DNA of 64,000 nt from Stenotrophomonas sp. UBA7346 (GTDB taxonomy: Bacteria; Pseudomonadota; Gammaproteobacteria; Xanthomonadales; Xanthomonadaceae), in the NCBI GenBank assembly GCA_002471015.1, contig DKPB01000081.1:729-64728 (forward strand), written 5' to 3'. A model generated the notes under the pieces. The model saw only the letters and a program-made list of their open reading frames with translations, was not told the origin of the DNA and did not search any database. Made by a program: the position numbers and the translations under genes. Below are positions 26,894 to 35,738 of the stretch, one piece after another. Every line of letters starts with the position of its first letter. The stretch's first letter is position 1.

Positions 26894-27073
26894 TCTGGCC
26901 CTTCTTCCACCCCGGAGAGAAGCGGGCGACTGGCACCGCTCAGCAGAATCCCGCTCCCCGGACATCGCTGCCGGTAGCGGAAAGCTGCCAGCAGCCGGTT
27001 CGTTTTCATTGGTATTGCAGCAACCCTGGACGCACCCCAGACTACGCAGCGGATTTGACCCAAGGGGCAGGCA

Positions 27074-27967
27074 ATGGATGCTGGACAAGGACCGCGATCA
27101 CCACGGCAACTGCCACCTGTGGCCAACCCGCATGCACGCTCACGCACTGCGGCACGGCCGGTGCGCCGGTCCGGCGGCTTGACCCTGGGCAAGCTGGTGC
27201 TGGGGGCCCTTGCCCTGTTGCTGCTGGCCTACTTCATCGGCAAGCGCAATGGGCGTGATTCGGCCACCGACCACGTTACCCAGGACACATCACCCGCCGC
27301 CGCACCGGTCTCCCAGACCCCTTCCCCGCGCGAAGCGACCATCCTGCAGGGCGAGAAATCCACCACCCTGTCGCAGGTAGACGACGCACGCATGCAGGTG
27401 CTTGAGCAGGGCACCGTCCTGCGCATCGATGGCGGCGTGGGCCGCCGTTTCGTCACCGACCTGCAAGCGCAGCTCGACGCCAACCCCGGCCTGCAACGCA
27501 TCGATATCAGCAGCGGTGGCGGCTATGCCAACCCGGGCCTGGAGGCGGCACGGATGATCCGCCGGCGCAACCTGATCGTACGCGTGCACTCGCATTGCGC
27601 CAGCATGTGCGTCGCGCTATGGGCCGCAGCCGCACAGCGGCAGTTGCAGGTGGACGCGGTCATCGGCCTGCATGCCTGGAATGCCCAATGCGAAGCCATG
27701 CCCTCGCCCCAGCGCGAGGAGTGCCGCTACCAGATCCAGTTCGCCACCGCCCACGACGCCAGCTATACCGCCTGGCTGCGCGATGCCGGTTTCAGCCAAC
27801 GCCTGCTGGACCTGCAGACCAGCACCGCCTCCGAGAACATCGCACTGCTAAATGCACCGCAGCTATGGGCCAATGGCGTGGATTTCAGCGTGGTCGATGG
27901 CAACGGCGTGCGCATGCCCCGCGCCGAGGTGGAACGCCTTTTCAGCGAGAGGGCGCAACGTCGCTGA
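27074..27967 (+). CDS. Membrane-anchored ClpP/crotonase-fold protein, possible serine protease
   Basis: A 297-aa protein. A basic N-terminal tail (residues 1-35) precedes one TM (LTLGKLVLGALALLLLAYFI). After a Pro/Thr-rich linker, residues ~95-290 resemble COG3904-type ClpP-fold domains. Key positions are DISSGGGYANPGLEAARMI (oxyanion-strand-like), HCASMCVALWAAA with Ser in the ASM position of ClpP, and VIGLHAWN with His at the spacing of ClpP's IHQP. It could therefore be an active Ser-His protease on the periplasmic face. Extra cysteines (HCASMC, AQCEAM, EECRY) suggest disulfides. The acidic member of a triad is not certain. No stomatin or NfeD partner is adjacent. Confidence 0.68.
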   Translation: MDAGQGPRSPRQLPPVANPHARSRTAARPVRRSGGLTLGKLVLGALALLLLAYFIGKRNGRDSATDHVTQDTSPAAAPVSQTPSPREATILQGEKSTTLSQVDDARMQVLEQGTVLRIDGGVGRRFVTDLQAQLDANPGLQRIDISSGGGYANPGLEAARMIRRRNLIVRVHSHCASMCVALWAAAAQRQLQVDAVIGLHAWNAQCEAMPSPQREECRYQIQFATAHDASYTAWLRDAGFSQRLLDLQTSTASENIALLNAPQLWANGVDFSVVDGNGVRMPRAEVERLFSERAQRR

Positions 27968-27987
27968 GCCGCGCCCCCGGGCCAGGC

Positions 27988-28896
27988 TCAACGCACGCCA
28001 GCAGGCCGTGACCTGAGCCGCAGCACGCCTTCCAGCGCCAGCAGGGCCACGGCCACCCAGATCGCGACGTAGGTGGGCCACTGGCCGTGCTGCACGCTTT
28101 CACCCAGCAACAGGGCGGCCAACATCAACAGTACCGGCTCGACATAGGTCAACAGCCCGAACAGGCTGAAGGACAGCATCTTCGAGGCCAGCATGTAACA
28201 CATCAATGCCGCCGCACTGACCAGCCCCAACAGCGGGATCAACAGGTACAGCGAGGGCCGCTGCGCCAGCTGCTGGGCCAGCAGGTGGCCATCGCCGATC
28301 GCCGCCCACGCCGCCACCGGCAGCAGCAGTACCAGCTCCACCCAGAAGCCGCCGAGGTGGCCGATGCGAAGGTGCCGGCGCAGCAGGAAGTAGGCCGGAT
28401 AGCCCAAAGCCACCAGCAGCATCTCCCAGGACAGGCCATGACTCTGCAGCAACGCCCATGCCACCCCCAAGCCGGCACTGACCACTGCCAATGTCTGCAG
28501 CGCAGACAGCCGCTCGCCGTAGACCACCCGCCCCAGCAGCACCATCACCAGCGGCAACAGGAAATACCCCAGTGACACCTGCAGCGCCCGCCCATGCAGC
28601 GGCGCCCACAGGAACAACCACAGCTGCACGCCGACCATTGCGGCGCACAGTGGCATGCCCCACCACAGCCGGGGCTCACGGCGCAGGCGCCGCAAGGTGT
28701 CGCGGATCAGCGCCTTCTCACCGCCCAGGTGCAACATGAGGGCAATCAGCGGCAGGGCAAACAACACCCGCCAACCAAAGATCGCCTCCCCCTGCAGCGG
28801 AGCCAGCTGCGGGCTTGCGTAGTACATGAGGCCAAACAGCAACGACGCCGCCAGCGAAACCAGAACACCCTTGGACACGAACCACCTGCCTGACAT
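27988..28896 (-). CDS. RarD/EamA-type membrane transporter
   Basis: A 302-aa, ten-TM drug/metabolite-superfamily protein. GVLVSLAASLLFGLMYYASP at the start and LSFSLFGLLTYVEPVLLMLA near the end match the RarD group of EamA permeases. The substrate is unknown. The start is given as the ATG at 28896; a GTG at 28878 (SKGVLVSLA) has a better-placed AGGTGG and also fits RarD N termini. It is convergent with the ClpP-fold gene (20-bp gap) and divergent from the GGDEF gene. Confidence 0.85.
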   Translation of the reverse strand: MSGRWFVSKGVLVSLAASLLFGLMYYASPQLAPLQGEAIFGWRVLFALPLIALMLHLGGEKALIRDTLRRLRREPRLWWGMPLCAAMVGVQLWLFLWAPLHGRALQVSLGYFLLPLVMVLLGRVVYGERLSALQTLAVVSAGLGVAWALLQSHGLSWEMLLVALGYPAYFLLRRHLRIGHLGGFWVELVLLLPVAAWAAIGDGHLLAQQLAQRPSLYLLIPLLGLVSAAALMCYMLASKMLSFSLFGLLTYVEPVLLMLAALLLGESVQHGQWPTYVAIWVAVALLALEGVLRLRSRPAGVR

Positions 28897-29031
28897 GTGC
28901 CTGCGCAAGTGGCAGGCCGTGAAATGATGCAGCGCATGATAGGGCGAGCAGATCCATGTTTCACCGCGAATGACACCGTGGCGGGCATGGGCAATACTGC
29001 TGGCCACGGACGCGCTTTCGGGGGAGATCGC

Positions 29032-32000
29032 TTGGCGGCCTGGTATCCATTGCAACGCTCATCGCTTTACCTCTTGCCGCTGGCTCTGCTGCTGGCCCTG
29101 GTCCCGGTCCGGGCGGCGGCCCAATCCGGGGCCATGCAGGCCAAACCCCTGTCGCAATACGCGCGTGACCACTGGACGGTGGCCGACGGCCTGCCGCAGC
29201 TCGGCGCCGATGCCATCGCCCAGGACGGCGACGGCTATCTGTGGTTCGGCACGCTGGGCGGCCTGGGCCGTTTTGATGGCACGCACTTCACCAACTTCTA
29301 CCCCTCCGATACCCCTGCCCTGCGCAGCGCGTCCATCAATGCACTGCTCGCCGACGGCCGTGGACGCCTGTGGATTGCCACCCCGCGTGGCCTTGCCGTC
29401 CACAGCGACGGCAGCTTCGACCAGGCCCGCATCCAGCCGGGGCAGCCAGCACCTGACGATGTCACCGAACTGGCGCTGGACCTGGACGGCCGTGTACTGG
29501 TCGGCAGCAACCGTGGCCTGTATGTGCACGAGGAAGGCAAGGGTCTGCGCCTGCTGTCGGCGACCGGACCGGTGGCCGCCATCGCTGCCACCGAAACCGG
29601 CATATGGATGGGGGCCCAAAGCTCGGTCTACCAGCTCATCGGCGACAAGCTAACCCCGCACCCCCTACCCGCAGCCCCCGAACAACGGCTGATTTCGCTC
29701 AACGTGGTGGACAACCAGCTGTGGGCTTCCAGCACCGTCGGCGTCTACCGGTTCGACGGCAGCCAATGGCTACCACTCACCGACCCACGCGTGGGCGGGC
29801 CACGTTACCGCCGCCTTGCCAAGGGCGAGCACAACAATCAATGGCTGATCGAGTCCTCGCGCCTGCTACGCCTGTTGCGCGGCCAGATCGTCGAGGAGAT
29901 CCTGCTGGCACCGGAGTTCGCGCACGCCGCGCGCACCCTGCGTGACCGCGACGGCAACCAGTGGTTGAGCAGTGCCAACAGCGGTGTGATGCGCCTGTGG
30001 CCAGGTGTCGCCCGCCACTATCCGCTGCAGGGCGAGGACATCACCAAACTGGTCTGGACCACCGTGCGCACCGCCGACGGCCACATTCTGGCCGGCGGCA
30101 ATCAAGGCGTCAGCGTGGTCCGCGACGGCGCCGTCCAACCCTACCTGCACGACGCGCAACTCAGCACCGTCTATACCCTCATGAGCGAGGGCGATGACCT
30201 GTGGGCAGGGACGGTGGAGGGGCTGGTGCTGTACCGCAAGGGCCAGCGCGTGGCGCTGCCGGAGCTGGCCCCGCTCCGCAACACCCGCATCAATGGCATT
30301 GTCCGTGACCACGCGGGCAACCTGTGGATCGCCGCCAATAGCGGCATCTATCGTCTGGACCCGCAGCGCGTCCTGACCCATATCCGGCCATCTGCCAACG
30401 TGGTCAGCCCGATGATGCGGGTGCTGCTGGTTCGCCGCAATGGCCAGATACTTGCCGGCGGACAGGATGGCTTGTTCAAGATCGAAGGTGAGCACCTGCT
30501 CGCCCTGCCGACCCCGTTGAGCGATCCCAAGATCCTCGCCCTGCATGAGCTGCCCGGCGGCGAAGTACTGTTCGGAACGCAGTCCGAGGAAGGCCTGCGC
30601 TTGCTGCGGGAAGACGGCAGCAGTGTCCATCTCGGCGCAGGCCAGGGGCTGCCAGCACATCACACCCCCTATGCCATCACCGACGATGGCCAGGGCCATG
30701 TGCTGGTGACCGGCTTCCTGGGTGTCTACCGGGTGGACGAGCAATCCTTGCTGGGCGCGGCCAACGATCCCTCGCGGCAGGCACGCGCGCAGATGTTGAT
30801 CAGCCAGAACAACCGCACACATGCCGGCCAGCGCGCGCAATGCTGCAATGGCGGCGGCCTTGCCCGCGCCTTCATCTTTGAGCAGAAGCTATGGGCACCG
30901 GCATCCGACGGCCTGTACCAGATAGATGCCGATATCGACACCGAGGTCCACACGGCGCCGTCGGCACTGATCGAGCGCGTGCGGGTGGGCGAACAGTGGC
31001 GCAGCGCACAGGGCGACAACTGGAAGCTGCCCGCCAGCGGGCGTGACCTGCAGTTCGATTTCAACGTACTGGGATTCAACCCGATGCACCTGGCCCAGGC
31101 CCGCTATCGCCTGCTGGGCTACGACGACCAATGGCACGCACCTGGCGTACAGGACAGCCTGAGTGCCCACTACACCAATCTGCCGCCGGGCTTCTACACC
31201 TTTGAAGTCAGCGGCAGCTGGGGCGGCAAACCGCCGGAGTCCAGCGCCCGGCTATCCTTTGAAATCCAGCCCTATTTCCATGAAACCTGGATGTTCAAGG
31301 CTGCTCTGGCGGTGGGGCTGCTGATGCTGGGCGGGCTGGCAGCGAGGCTTTTCTCGCAGTGGCGCAAGCGCCGCAACGCGGCGTTGGAAACACTGATCGA
31401 ACAACGCACACGCGAGCTGAGCAGCGTCAACCGGGAACTGGAATCACTCAGCCGTACCGACACCCTGACCGGCCTGTACAACCGCCGCCATGTCTCCGAG
31501 CAGATCCCAGGCAGCCTGGCGATGCTGGAAAGTCACCGCCATCCACGCCGCGAAGATCGCGTCACCGTGTTCGCCCTGATCGACATCGATCACTTCAAGG
31601 CCATCAACGACAGTTTTGGCCATGAAGCCGGCGACGATGTGCTGGTGGAAGTGGCCACCCGCCTGAGCCGGCAGATGCGCAGCGGCGACTACATTGCCCG
31701 CTGGGGCGGCGAGGAGTTCCTGGCGGTCCTGCACGAACAGCCTCGCGGCCGCTACAACGTGGTCGCCGAGCGCCTGCTGGGCTGCATCCGCGACGTGCCA
31801 TTCCAGGTAGGCGGTGCCAGCCGCACCTTGACGGTGTCGATCGGCCTGGCCGAAACCCCCTTGTTCAGCAGCGCGCCCAACCTCTGGGACTGGGAGCAGA
31901 ACGTGGCGCTGGCCGACATGGCGATGTACGCCGCCAAGCACGCCGGCCGCAATGGCTGGGCCATCCATCAACCGGTGGACCCGGCCGCCCAGCCTTCCGC

Positions 32001-32067
32001 CGAGGCATCGCCACGCCTGCTGGTAGCGCGTGGCGATCTGGTCATCCTGCATTCCGCACGCGATTAA
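29032..32067 (+). CDS. Propeller-sensor diguanylate cyclase (GGDEF)
   Basis: A 1011-aa protein. A signal peptide or anchor (SLYLLPLALLLALVPVRAAA) is followed by periplasmic propeller repeats (GDGYLWFGTLGGLGRFDG) and a Y_Y_Y domain (ARYRLLGYDDQWHAPG). Then come one TM near 754-775, a short coiled coil (LETLIEQRTRELSSVNREL) and a GGDEF domain. The active site GGEEF is near residue 892, and an RxxD inhibitory site (RSGD) lies exactly five residues before it, so c-di-GMP product inhibition is expected. It uses the same sensor type as the two hybrid kinases 6 kb upstream but a different output. I favour the TTG at 29032, preceded by GGGGGAGA; an ATG at 28987 is the alternative. Confidence 0.9.
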   Translation: MAAWYPLQRSSLYLLPLALLLALVPVRAAAQSGAMQAKPLSQYARDHWTVADGLPQLGADAIAQDGDGYLWFGTLGGLGRFDGTHFTNFYPSDTPALRSASINALLADGRGRLWIATPRGLAVHSDGSFDQARIQPGQPAPDDVTELALDLDGRVLVGSNRGLYVHEEGKGLRLLSATGPVAAIAATETGIWMGAQSSVYQLIGDKLTPHPLPAAPEQRLISLNVVDNQLWASSTVGVYRFDGSQWLPLTDPRVGGPRYRRLAKGEHNNQWLIESSRLLRLLRGQIVEEILLAPEFAHAARTLRDRDGNQWLSSANSGVMRLWPGVARHYPLQGEDITKLVWTTVRTADGHILAGGNQGVSVVRDGAVQPYLHDAQLSTVYTLMSEGDDLWAGTVEGLVLYRKGQRVALPELAPLRNTRINGIVRDHAGNLWIAANSGIYRLDPQRVLTHIRPSANVVSPMMRVLLVRRNGQILAGGQDGLFKIEGEHLLALPTPLSDPKILALHELPGGEVLFGTQSEEGLRLLREDGSSVHLGAGQGLPAHHTPYAITDDGQGHVLVTGFLGVYRVDEQSLLGAANDPSRQARAQMLISQNNRTHAGQRAQCCNGGGLARAFIFEQKLWAPASDGLYQIDADIDTEVHTAPSALIERVRVGEQWRSAQGDNWKLPASGRDLQFDFNVLGFNPMHLAQARYRLLGYDDQWHAPGVQDSLSAHYTNLPPGFYTFEVSGSWGGKPPESSARLSFEIQPYFHETWMFKAALAVGLLMLGGLAARLFSQWRKRRNAALETLIEQRTRELSSVNRELESLSRTDTLTGLYNRRHVSEQIPGSLAMLESHRHPRREDRVTVFALIDIDHFKAINDSFGHEAGDDVLVEVATRLSRQMRSGDYIARWGGEEFLAVLHEQPRGRYNVVAERLLGCIRDVPFQVGGASRTLTVSIGLAETPLFSSAPNLWDWEQNVALADMAMYAAKHAGRNGWAIHQPVDPAAQPSAEASPRLLVARGDLVILHSARD

Positions 32068-32092
32068 CGTGCGGTGCGGTGTGGCGCCGCGT

Positions 32093-33160
32093 TCAGCGAC
32101 TGACGATGGCCAATACGTCATCCAGCAAGGCCGCAGCGGTGACTTCAGCGCCGGCGCCAGGGCCCTGGATCAACAGCGGCTGGGTGCTGTAACGATCGCT
32201 GTGGATCGCCACGCGGTTATCGGTGCCACTGCCGCCAGCCAGCGCATGGCCTTGCGGCAAGGCACGCAGGCCAACACTGGCACCCTGTGCATCCAGCCGG
32301 CCCACAAAGCACAGCTTCAAGCCCTGTGCCTTGGCCTGTTGCAGGCGCTCGGCCAAGGCTGCGTCCAGTTGCGGCAGCGCTGCATCCACGTCGCCCGCTG
32401 ACAGCGACGCCAGCGCTGCCGGCACCAGCGACTCCACCTTGACCTGATCAGCCTCCAGCGGCACGCCGGCCGCACGCGCCAGGATCAGCAGCTTGCGGCG
32501 CACGTCCTCGCCCGATAGATCGATGCGCGGGTCCGGCTCGGTGTAACCGGCCGCCGCCGCCTCACGCACACAGGCCGAGAACGGCTGGCTGCCGTCATAA
32601 CGGTCAAACAGCCATGCCAGCGAACCGGACAGCACGCCTTCAATCGCATGCACATGGTCGCCACCGGCGACCAGCGCACGAATGCTGCGCAACAGCGGCA
32701 GCCCTGCCCCGACCGTGGCCGCATCGCCATAGCGTGCGTCGCCATCGCGGGCGGCATCGGCAATTGCACGGGCGCGCGCAAACGCAGTGCCATTGCCCAG
32801 CTTGTTGGCGGTGACCACGTGGATGCCCTGTGCCAACCACGGCGCATGCTCGGCCGCCACGTCCTCACTGGCGGTGGCGTCGACCACGATATCGCCGGCG
32901 CCCAGCCGCCCCACCTCCAGGCGGTGCACCGGCTCGCCGGCACCCGGCCGTGCGTCGCGGGCGCGGCTCAGGGCCGCATCCGGTGCGTCATCGCAGGCCA
33001 ACGCGATACGCGAGTTGGCCACCACCTGCAGGGTGGGCAGGTTCAGTTGCCGCCGCTGCAGCGCCTGGTAGCGCGCAACGAAGGCTGAGCCGACCGTACC
33101 GGTACCCAACAACACCAGCCGCGCCTGCGGCAGTTCCTGCGGACGCAGCTGAGCGCTCAT
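32093..33160 (-). CDS. hom: Homoserine dehydrogenase
   Basis: A 355-aa NAD(P)-dependent enzyme that reduces aspartate semialdehyde to homoserine, the branch point to Met and Thr. LVLLGTGTVGSAF is the Rossmann loop, VVTANKLGNGTAF is the next motif, and IEGVLSGSLAWLFDRYDG holds the catalytic region, with EPDPRIDLSGEDVRRK after it. There is no fused aspartokinase domain and no ACT domain, so feedback control by Thr at the protein level is not evident. Last gene of metX-metB-hom, joined to metB by an ATGA overlap and so under the SAM riboswitch. Confidence 0.93.
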   Translation of the reverse strand: MSAQLRPQELPQARLVLLGTGTVGSAFVARYQALQRRQLNLPTLQVVANSRIALACDDAPDAALSRARDARPGAGEPVHRLEVGRLGAGDIVVDATASEDVAAEHAPWLAQGIHVVTANKLGNGTAFARARAIADAARDGDARYGDAATVGAGLPLLRSIRALVAGGDHVHAIEGVLSGSLAWLFDRYDGSQPFSACVREAAAAGYTEPDPRIDLSGEDVRRKLLILARAAGVPLEADQVKVESLVPAALASLSAGDVDAALPQLDAALAERLQQAKAQGLKLCFVGRLDAQGASVGLRALPQGHALAGGSGTDNRVAIHSDRYSTQPLLIQGPGAGAEVTAAALLDDVLAIVSR

Positions 33161-34407
33161 GCATCCACCGTTTTTTTACATGCGACCGAAGCGGCACCAA
33201 CGCTGGCAATCACCTCGGCGGCGCGCGCCAACCCGGCCTGCAGGTCGGCCAACAGGTCCTCGCTGGACTCGATGCCCACCGACAGGCGCAGCAGGCAGTC
33301 GCTGATGCCGGCATTGGCGCGTGCATCGGCGCTCATCGCGGCATGGGTCATGGTTGCCGGGTGCGCGACCAGGCTTTCCACACCACCCAGCGATTCGGCC
33401 AGGGTGAAGTAACGCAGGCCGTCCAGGAAGGCACGCACCGCGGCATACGGATCCTCGCCCTGGCACTGCGCCAGTTCAAACGACAGCATCGCACCAAAGC
33501 CCTTCTGCTGGCGCGCGGCAACGGCGTGGCCGGGGTGCGATTCCAGGCCCGGGTAATAGACGTTGGCAACCGCATCGCTGCCCGCCAGCAACTGCACGAT
33601 CGCCTGGGTGTTTTCCTGGTGCACGCGCAGGCGTGCATCCAGCGTGCGCAGCCCGCGCAGGGTCAGGAAGGCATCGAACGGCGAACCGGTCAGGCCCAGC
33701 GCGTTTGCCCACCACACCAACTGCTGGTGCACCTCGGCCTCACGGGCGATCACCGCGCCGCCCACCACGTCACTGTGGCCATTGACGTACTTGGTGGTGG
33801 AGTGCAGCACCACGTCGGCGCCAAACGCGATCGGCGTCTGCAGCGCCGGCGACAGGAACGTGTTGTCGACTACAACCTTGGCGCCGGCCTTGTGCGCGGC
33901 GTCAATGACGAAACGCAGGTCGGTGATGCGCAGCAGCGGGTTGGACGGGGTTTCAATCAGCACCAGCCTGGGGCCCTGCGCCAACGCATCGGCCAGCGAG
34001 CGCGGATCGGTCAGGTCGGCGGTGATCAGCTCGAAGTGACCCTTGCTGGCCAACGCATTGAACAGGCGCCAGCTGCCGCCGTAGGCATCGTGCGGCACCA
34101 CCAGGCGCTCGCCCGGCTGCAGCAGCGCGTTCAACACCAGGTTGATGGCGCCCATGCCGGTGGCGGTGATCACGCCACCAGCGCCGCCTTCCAGCTCGGC
34201 CAAGGCTTCGCCCAGCAGATCACGGGTCGGGTTGCCGCTGCGGGTGTAGTCGTACTGGCGCTTGTTGCCGAAGCCATCGAAGCTGAAGTTGGACGACAGC
34301 ACGATCGGCGGGGTGACCGCACCGTAGGCAGTGTCACGATCGATGCCCGCACGTACCGCGGCCGTGGCACGGCTGCAGGAGATATCGGAAGTATGGGACA
34401 GGCTCAT
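33157..34407 (-). CDS. metB: Cystathionine gamma-synthase (PLP trans-sulfuration enzyme)
   Basis: A 416-aa Cys/Met-metabolism PLP enzyme. The lysine that binds PLP is in LHSTTKYVNGHSDVVGG. YDYTRSGNPTRDLL and DNTFLSPALQTP are other family blocks. It joins an activated homoserine with cysteine to form cystathionine. MetB rather than MetZ or gamma-lyase is inferred from the operon (after metX, before hom). Start and stop both overlap neighbours as ATGA, giving tight translational coupling. About 15 residues longer than the usual MetB at the C terminus. Confidence 0.9.
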   Translation of the reverse strand: MSLSHTSDISCSRATAAVRAGIDRDTAYGAVTPPIVLSSNFSFDGFGNKRQYDYTRSGNPTRDLLGEALAELEGGAGGVITATGMGAINLVLNALLQPGERLVVPHDAYGGSWRLFNALASKGHFELITADLTDPRSLADALAQGPRLVLIETPSNPLLRITDLRFVIDAAHKAGAKVVVDNTFLSPALQTPIAFGADVVLHSTTKYVNGHSDVVGGAVIAREAEVHQQLVWWANALGLTGSPFDAFLTLRGLRTLDARLRVHQENTQAIVQLLAGSDAVANVYYPGLESHPGHAVAARQQKGFGAMLSFELAQCQGEDPYAAVRAFLDGLRYFTLAESLGGVESLVAHPATMTHAAMSADARANAGISDCLLRLSVGIESSEDLLADLQAGLARAAEVIASVGAASVACKKTVDA

Positions 34408-35429
34408 GCGGTTTCTCCAGGCAGACGTAGGGCGGTAGTGAGGATGGCGTTGATGCGGTCGGTTTCTTTCAGGAAGGCGTCGTGGCCATACGGCGAGCGC
34501 AGTACGCGCAGGCTGCCGCGCGGGCCCAGCCCTTCCACCAGCGAGACGAGATCGGACAGCGGTACCAGTCGGTCACCTTCCACGGCCACCACCAGGGTGG
34601 GCACGCTGACCGCAGCCGGGTCCACCCGATGCAGGTCGATGGATTCGGACAGGCGCAGGTAGGCGTTGACCTGGGTGCGCGCCACGTACTGCGCACCGGC
34701 AGCGTCCAGATAATCTTCGGCGGCAACCCGCACGCGGCCGTTGATCACTTCCGGCGCGGCATCGAAGCGCTCGCCGAATTCTTCCGGGGTGCGGTAGCTG
34801 AGCATCGCGAACTGGCGCGCCAGCGCCAGGCCATGGGATTCGGCGCACTGCAGCTGGCCCAGCGCCACCGCGCGGCGCTGCAATGCGCGCCAGGCCGCGG
34901 CATAGGGATGCGGGCGGTGCGCGCCGCTGACCGCGATCAGCTTCTGCAGGCGGTTTGGATGAAGGATGGCCAGTTGCAGCCCGACCAGCGCGCCATAGGA
35001 ATAGCCGACGAAGCCATGCAGTTGTTCTATCTGCAACGCATCGAGCAGCGCAGCGATGGCATCGGCCTGGTCGGCGGTATCGATCGGTGCATCCAGCGCG
35101 CCATCGGCGCCGATGAAGTCAAAACCCAGCAAGCGACGACACTGCGGATCCAACGCCCGGCCTGCGCCAACCAGACCTTCGGCCCAGCCTTTTTCGGCAA
35201 AACCCGGGTTGGCCGCGATATGGCGATGCGCGGAGATACCGCCGGCCACCAGCACCACCGGTGCGTCAGCCACGCCCACCAGCTCATAACGCAGACGCAG
35301 CGTGCGCTGGCCTGCATGACGCATGCGCAGCTGCACCTCGACTTCACCACGCACGGCAGGCGCGCTGTCGGCAGGGTCGGTCGGTGCGACGGGATAGAGC
35401 TGGGCGGCGGTAGCGGTGGCGAAACTCAT
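34404..35429 (-). CDS. metX: Homoserine O-acyltransferase MetX
   Basis: A 341-aa alpha/beta-hydrolase-fold acyltransferase. The nucleophile Ser is in GFVGYSYGALVGLQ, the Asp in VEGDRLVPLSDL and the His in SPYGHDAFLKE. It activates homoserine for methionine synthesis. MetX proteins use acetyl-CoA or succinyl-CoA, and family work indicates that several Xanthomonadales members are succinyltransferases; I cannot decide from sequence alone. The start at 35429 (MSFATATAAQLYPVAP) is the first plausible Met after the leader; the frame extends far upstream through the riboswitch without coding character. First gene of a SAM-riboswitch-led operon. Confidence 0.92.
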   Translation of the reverse strand: MSFATATAAQLYPVAPTDPADSAPAVRGEVEVQLRMRHAGQRTLRLRYELVGVADAPVVLVAGGISAHRHIAANPGFAEKGWAEGLVGAGRALDPQCRRLLGFDFIGADGALDAPIDTADQADAIAALLDALQIEQLHGFVGYSYGALVGLQLAILHPNRLQKLIAVSGAHRPHPYAAAWRALQRRAVALGQLQCAESHGLALARQFAMLSYRTPEEFGERFDAAPEVINGRVRVAAEDYLDAAGAQYVARTQVNAYLRLSESIDLHRVDPAAVSVPTLVVAVEGDRLVPLSDLVSLVEGLGPRGSLRVLRSPYGHDAFLKETDRINAILTTALRLPGETA

Positions 35430-35502
35430 GGCGGTATCCGGTAAGGAGCGGCCATCGAGCTTTCGCGGAGCTCGTGTTCGCCGTACGCAAGGTACGGAAC
35501 GA

Positions 35503-35620
35503 ACCATCTTTCGGCGGACACAGAGGTCACCGCAGGATTTGGCACCAAACGCAGCCGCTTGCGCGTCCGCTGGTTGCCCCGGCTTCAAAGGGCCTGTCCC
35601 TCTGCCGGTCTCGATGGTGG
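35503..35620 (-). promoter_or_regulatory. SAM-I (S-box) riboswitch upstream of metX
   Basis: Read on the minus strand, the leader carries the S-box core. It contains ATCGAGACCGGCAGAGGGAC, then AGGCCCTTTGAAGCCGGGGC, AACC, and after a variable stem TTTGGTGCCAAATCCTGC. The outer P1 helix pairs ACCATC (35618-35613) with GATGGT (35508-35503). Downstream, a strong hairpin (CCGTAC-loop-GTACGG flanked by GTTCG/CGAAC, 35504-35476) overlaps the 3' P1 strand by two bases, and a second small stem (GAGCT/AGCTC) follows. No T run is present, so control is probably translational or Rho-dependent rather than intrinsic termination. S-box RNAs repress methionine genes when SAM is high. Confidence 0.92.
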
Positions 35621-35624
35621 CGCT

Positions 35625-35653
35625 ACATTGCCAGCCCCTCCGAAGGCTGTCAA
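35625..35653 (-). promoter_or_regulatory. Candidate sigma-70 promoter for the met operon
   Basis: On the minus strand a perfect TTGACA (35653-35648) is followed, 17 bases on, by CAATGT (35630-35625). Transcription would begin near 35618, exactly at the 5' strand of the riboswitch P1 helix, which supports the assignment. Confidence 0.65.
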
Positions 35654-35738
35654 TCGCTTTATTCGCATAAAGAGATGGATAGGTTTCCGGCGCAACCAAA
35701 ACAGGCACAATCCTCCTGTCCTCGCTAACGTCCGTACT

